DNA of 64,000 bases from Nectonema munidae. Lineage: Eukaryota > Nematomorpha > Nectonematoida > Nectonematidae. A model generated the notes under the pieces. That model searched no databases, had not been told where the DNA came from, and saw only the letters and a program-made list of their open reading frames with translations. Below are positions 60,330 to 64,000 of this stretch, one piece after another. The position numbers were made by a program, and so were the translations under genes. The stretch spans positions 201,001-265,000 of the forward strand of contig JAUIRK010000979.1 in assembly GCA_030549495.1 (NCBI GenBank), given 5' to 3'. Position 1 is the first letter of the stretch. Each line of letters starts with the position of its first letter.

Positions 60330-62330
60330 CTACGGCCACTGAATAACTTTATGACCGGTAAGGTAAATTTTGATTTGCATAAGTAGGTCTTACAAGATAA
60401 GAAGTATTTTTGAAATATTTTATGTTCATTTCCACTTTTTATGTATACTCGGTTTAACAACTTTGCCATATCCATGAGGAAAACAAGAAAATAACTTCAT
60501 TCAACGAATTAACACCTTTACTATTTTTATGATGAATAAACAGAAATGTTAAAACATTAACTTTTCCTATTCTATTTTCGAGATTTTACTGTCATTCAAT
60601 ACTGCAAATTTGTTTTATCTTTCAATTTAAACGCACTAAACCTTTGTCAATTTCCAACTTCAATTCAGAATTTTTAGACATGCCATGTTACACAGTCATA
60701 AGAGGGGTCAGCTGTAGTTAAGTTTTATTACGAGATTATAAGCTTCGAAATGAAGTAAATATTTTCTTATTAAAAAACAAAGCTAATCAATTGATTGGCA
60801 ATCATATCTGGCTATCAAAATTAGCATTTCAATTGATATTGCATTTCATATGAATAGATAAAATTTAAAACTTTAAGGATAATTAAGGTTATTTGTGATT
60901 TTAATAGACTCATGAAAGGATTTCGAAAAAAACTTTTATTATTTGAAACGTAATTAAAAAATAAAACCTTTCTTATTTTCAATGTTGGAAGTATTAATCT
61001 TGATTTTCTTAAAAATCTTTAGTTTTTAAGCCTGAAAGAAAATTTATAAATCATTTTACTTTTGATACTATGTTAAAAAAATTCGATTATGGAATTATAC
61101 TTTTCACACTTGAATAATATGAAAAATAAATATATAAAAATAGAATAAAAAGTGTATATTCATAATTGATTTGCATTAAGACAACTATTTTACTAGAGAA
61201 ATTATTTTTTGAGAAAATCTAAAAAAATTAACTTTTTTGTTTACCAATATGATCAATAAATATAAAATTTCATATTTTTCTGTCTAGTATCGAAATTACA
61301 TTGTACTAATTTGTAATATCAATACTTTCTACAATATAAACTATAGTTTATTTATGTTTTATTAACTTTAAAGTATTCTCAAATTTACCATTTTTGACTT
61401 TTAGACATTAATATTTAAACCAATTTTTCAAAACATTTCTCATATATCCTAAATCTATATACAATAAACTTTCGTTTGATAACAAATTTACTTTTATCTT
61501 TTTTGATTTGAAAAATATGAAAAAAATCATATACAACGTGAAATTGCCTTCGTTTTTCATTTTCCCAAATAAATATTTCATACTCAACATGCTTGATAGG
61601 AAAGTTAATAAACCAAAACATTAAAAAAATTTTATATTTGAACATTGTAATCAATATATAAATATTTTCTGAAAAAATATGACAGAAATGATTTTTTGGA
61701 AAAAAATTAATCTTCAGGCGTACATTCGTAATACAAGTGATCTTTAAGTAATCAAGTGACCTAACAGCTCTCATAGAAACTTCGAAAATGTTGTTCTGAA
61801 TAATTTGTAATTTAGAGGCATTTTCGGCAAATTTTTTACTAATGAGAAATGAGGTTTTTTACTGTAAGAAACGAAACCATAAAAAATCCTGAAATATAAT
61901 AATTATTTTAACACTGTTTTAGATAGTTTTTGTTGTGCTCAATTTAAATATAAAACTAAAGTGAGATTTTTTTCTCGGTTTAGAGTTGGGATTTCTTTAA
62001 GGTTTCAGTACTATTGGAAAAAAGCATTAATTAGTTTTTTTCTGAGCTAATGGTGATTAAAAATAGTACATAACACAGATTAATTTTCGATCCGTTATAA
62101 TTTCCAATGACTTTAAAAGTGAAAAAGCAAAAATTCTAATTTACAATCAAATTGCATTGCCATTGAAAAAATTCCTAGATTACAGTTTTTAGTAATTTTA
62201 ATCTATAAAAATCTTTTTGATATTTCAAAAATTTTAAAAATAAACAGAATCTTATCAAGAAAAGTATTGGCAATTTAGAAAAAAAGTTGATAAATTTAGA
62301 GATTATATTTTTGGACCAAGCTTTTGTTGC
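60330..62330. other. A+T-rich stretch, nothing recognised
   Basis: Very A+T-rich with T-rich minus-strand frames (61,408-61,774) that are composed of Phe, Lys, Ile and Asn and look non-coding. No repeats of the listed families. Confidence 0.4.
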
Positions 62331-62376
62331 TCATAGTTCGACAAATTGGGTGTAATTGCGTGATGAAAACACTCAA
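62331..62376 (+). repeat. tRNA-derived SINE, copy 7 (3' fragment)
   Basis: tcatagttcgacaaattggg and gtgatgaaaacactcaac match the middle block and tail of the SINE; the tRNA-like head is absent. Confidence 0.45.
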
Positions 62377-62589
62377 CTGAGGATGTTCTAATATAAATTT
62401 TTTCTTTTACCTCTGTAACTTTATTTCTCAAACTATATATATATATAATAAACTTACTAAATAGAGAGCAAAAAAATCAACTCATTATAATTAAAAATGA
62501 ACTAAAAAATTAAAAGTATGTAAATATTTAACAATTAAAAAATAACAATAAAAGTTGTAAAAATTGTTTCTGATCTTTTAGCATTCATC

Positions 62590-63540
62590 CTTACGGTTGA
62601 AAGAGACAACTTTCTTTAGTTGAAAGAATCAACAAAAGCATGATAAAAACTTCCTCTCAAATTATTTCAGATCACTTCAATTACTTTCTTTCAAAAGTAA
62701 TTACACTAATAGATTCTCCACTTATTTCATATCACTCTACATCCCCATTATTCCAATGACATACTCCCAAGATATAAGACAAACTATTATACCATTCTCC
62801 AAAACGTCCAACTTTGACTCTTATCAGAGCTCACTACAGAAAATGTTAGAGCAATCCTCCACAACCCACTAATTTCGGAATAATCTTTAATACAGAATCC
62901 AAGTGTTTTCAATTCAATAATTCTTTACAAAAAGTAATAACTGTAACAACATTAAAAAAGAAGGTTATACCTCCAACCAACTCCCTCTCAGCAATTAGTT
63001 TTAAGAATATTTATTACAAAAAATCCTTTTTTTTTATTACTCTTTCAAACAATAAAACTCTTTCGCGTTAGTTTTTCTACTGTTTAAATATTGCATCGCC
63101 TCTATAATGTTTTTTTCTAAATCATGCCATTTCATCACTACGCCCTATTATACATTTGGCATCACAAGGAAGACATCCATGTCATCCATAATATTATTTT
63201 CTATGCATCTCATAATATGTTCATTTCCGAGACGTCAAATAAGGATGCTTTTCTTGAAATTGTTAACAATAAAATAATATCATCACACATCGATTTCTTC
63301 ATTTCATCAAAATGAGCACAAACACATACTATTTGTTACTTACCATAACTACATTACATTAAAATCGGAACTACTTCCCATTTTTTGCAAAAACCGTTTC
63401 AAATAATTTCCTACTACTGTTACTTATTTCGGATTAAAATTCCCTATCACCTGAACTTCATCATAATATCCGAGTTATGACCACTCGCACTTACAACCAC
63501 AATTATTTCATAATATTATATAAATTGTATAAATATTTTA
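62590..63540. other. Stretch depleted of G on the plus strand
   Basis: The plus strand is rich in A, T and C with few G (for example cactctacatccccattatt). The neighbouring DNA lacks this bias. The 63-codon frame at 63,124-63,315 is unrecognised. The cause (replication or transcription skew, or a diverged repeat) is unknown. Confidence 0.4.
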
Positions 63541-63678
63541 GCCATACTGTGGTTTATAAGAAGAATTCCAATTTAAAAGATGGCATTTCTACAAAAAAAG
63601 TGAAAAAAGCACAGTCATTGGAGACAAAGATGCAAGTGAAAAGAGAATGAAAATAGAAAAAAAGTAGTAGAAAGATCT

Positions 63679-63939
63679 CTATCTTTCACACTTAACAGTT
63701 TCTTCAATTTTGAAAAACAAAGATCGTTTTAGAGAAGCAATGAAAGCAGCAGACCCCATTAAATCAAAGATAATTCCAAAGACCGATTTCTGAGGTGAAA
63801 ATTTGCTTTTTACTTGGTTGGAAAATAATAGACAACGAGGTGTGAAAGTGATGTTGCAAGCAGTACAAAGTAAAGCTAGAAGTTTATTTCGGATATTGAA
63901 ACAAAGTGCATGTAAAAAATACGCATCATTATAATTCAT
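63679..63939 (-). CDS. Unrecognised open frame, possible exon
   Basis: An 86-codon minus-strand frame with a Cys-containing segment (LLALLCTACNITFTPRCLL) and a hydrophobic stretch near VFGIIFDLMGSAAFIASL. Composition is more protein-like than its surroundings, but no family or clear splice sites are seen, and the window ends soon after. Confidence 0.2.
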   Translation of the reverse strand: MNYNDAYFLHALCFNIRNKLLALLCTACNITFTPRCLLFSNQVKSKFSPQKSVFGIIFDLMGSAAFIASLKRSLFFKIEETVKCER

Positions 63940-64000
63940 AGCAAGTAATGGATGGTTTCGTCGTTTTCGAGAGCTTAATCAGGTTCATCAGGTGTTGTCG

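Noticed and set aside
61408-61774. 119-codon minus-strand frame
   Set aside because: Phe/Ile/Lys/Asn composition expected from A+T-rich noncoding DNA.

Overview
The window is A+T-rich eukaryotic nuclear DNA, almost certainly from an animal and probably an arthropod. Host genes are broken into short exons with small introns (about 50-100 bp) plus a few huge ones. Most remaining sequence is decayed transposons, MITEs, SINEs and tandem repeats. A protein family that I know as repetitive in arthropod genomes is present at 7.1-8.4 kb. A sea-louse-like copepod is my guess, but nothing here proves it. There are no bacterial operons, CRISPR arrays or rRNA genes, and I could not confirm any tRNA gene.

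Host genes. (1) Minus strand, 2.4-4.7 kb: the 3' part of a gene for an Arg/Ser/Gly-rich, Lys-rich, probably nuclear protein; four exons join in phase. Two weaker minus-strand exon candidates lie at 307-517 and 684-853. (2) Plus strand, 25,457-46,282: a fifteen-exon zinc-finger gene that I assembled by splice sites and phase into one open frame of 1,055 codons. Its first ten exons sit within 2.4 kb; its last five are spread over 14 kb of transposon-filled introns. (3) Plus strand, 49,088-49,359: a probable terminal exon of an acidic protein. (4) Minus strand, 54,757-59,431: a complete three-exon gene for the small (gamma) subunit of general transcription factor TFIIA, 104 aa, whose second intron is filled with repeats.

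Mobile DNA. A Jockey-type LINE (17.1-18.8 kb) and a smaller relative (24.5-24.7 kb); an almost full-length but broken RTE-type LINE on the minus strand (33.55-36.74 kb) inside an intron of the zinc-finger gene; a 1.9-kb hAT with clear TIRs and target-site duplication (29,425-31,312) in another intron; decayed MULE (19.2-20.1 and 53.6-53.9 kb), Harbinger-like (23.8-24.1 kb) and hAT-like (52.3-53.1 and 60.2 kb) remnants; non-autonomous TIR elements at 8,566-9,632, 54,925-57,626 and 56,933-57,129; TTAA-flanked piggyBac-like MITEs (43.1, 43.4, 46.6 and 51.4 kb); a foldback family (3.3 and 42-43 kb); and a tRNA-derived SINE family with seven copies.

Tandem repeats. A 36-bp minisatellite with interspersed A+T-rich blocks (38.1-39.4 kb), a roughly 330-bp array (40.2-41.2 kb), a 28-bp array (41.76-41.9 kb), a 160-bp triplication inside one foldback arm (42.07-42.54 kb), 16-bp and 42-bp arrays, and a long (GT)n tract at 54.5-54.7 kb about 50 bp past the TFIIA stop codon.

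The host genes are unrelated in function and do not form a cluster. I found no convincing new biological system. The most notable features are the zinc-finger gene whose introns repeatedly separate the two zinc-binding histidines of a finger, and several insertions datable by paralogous empty sites or target duplications.
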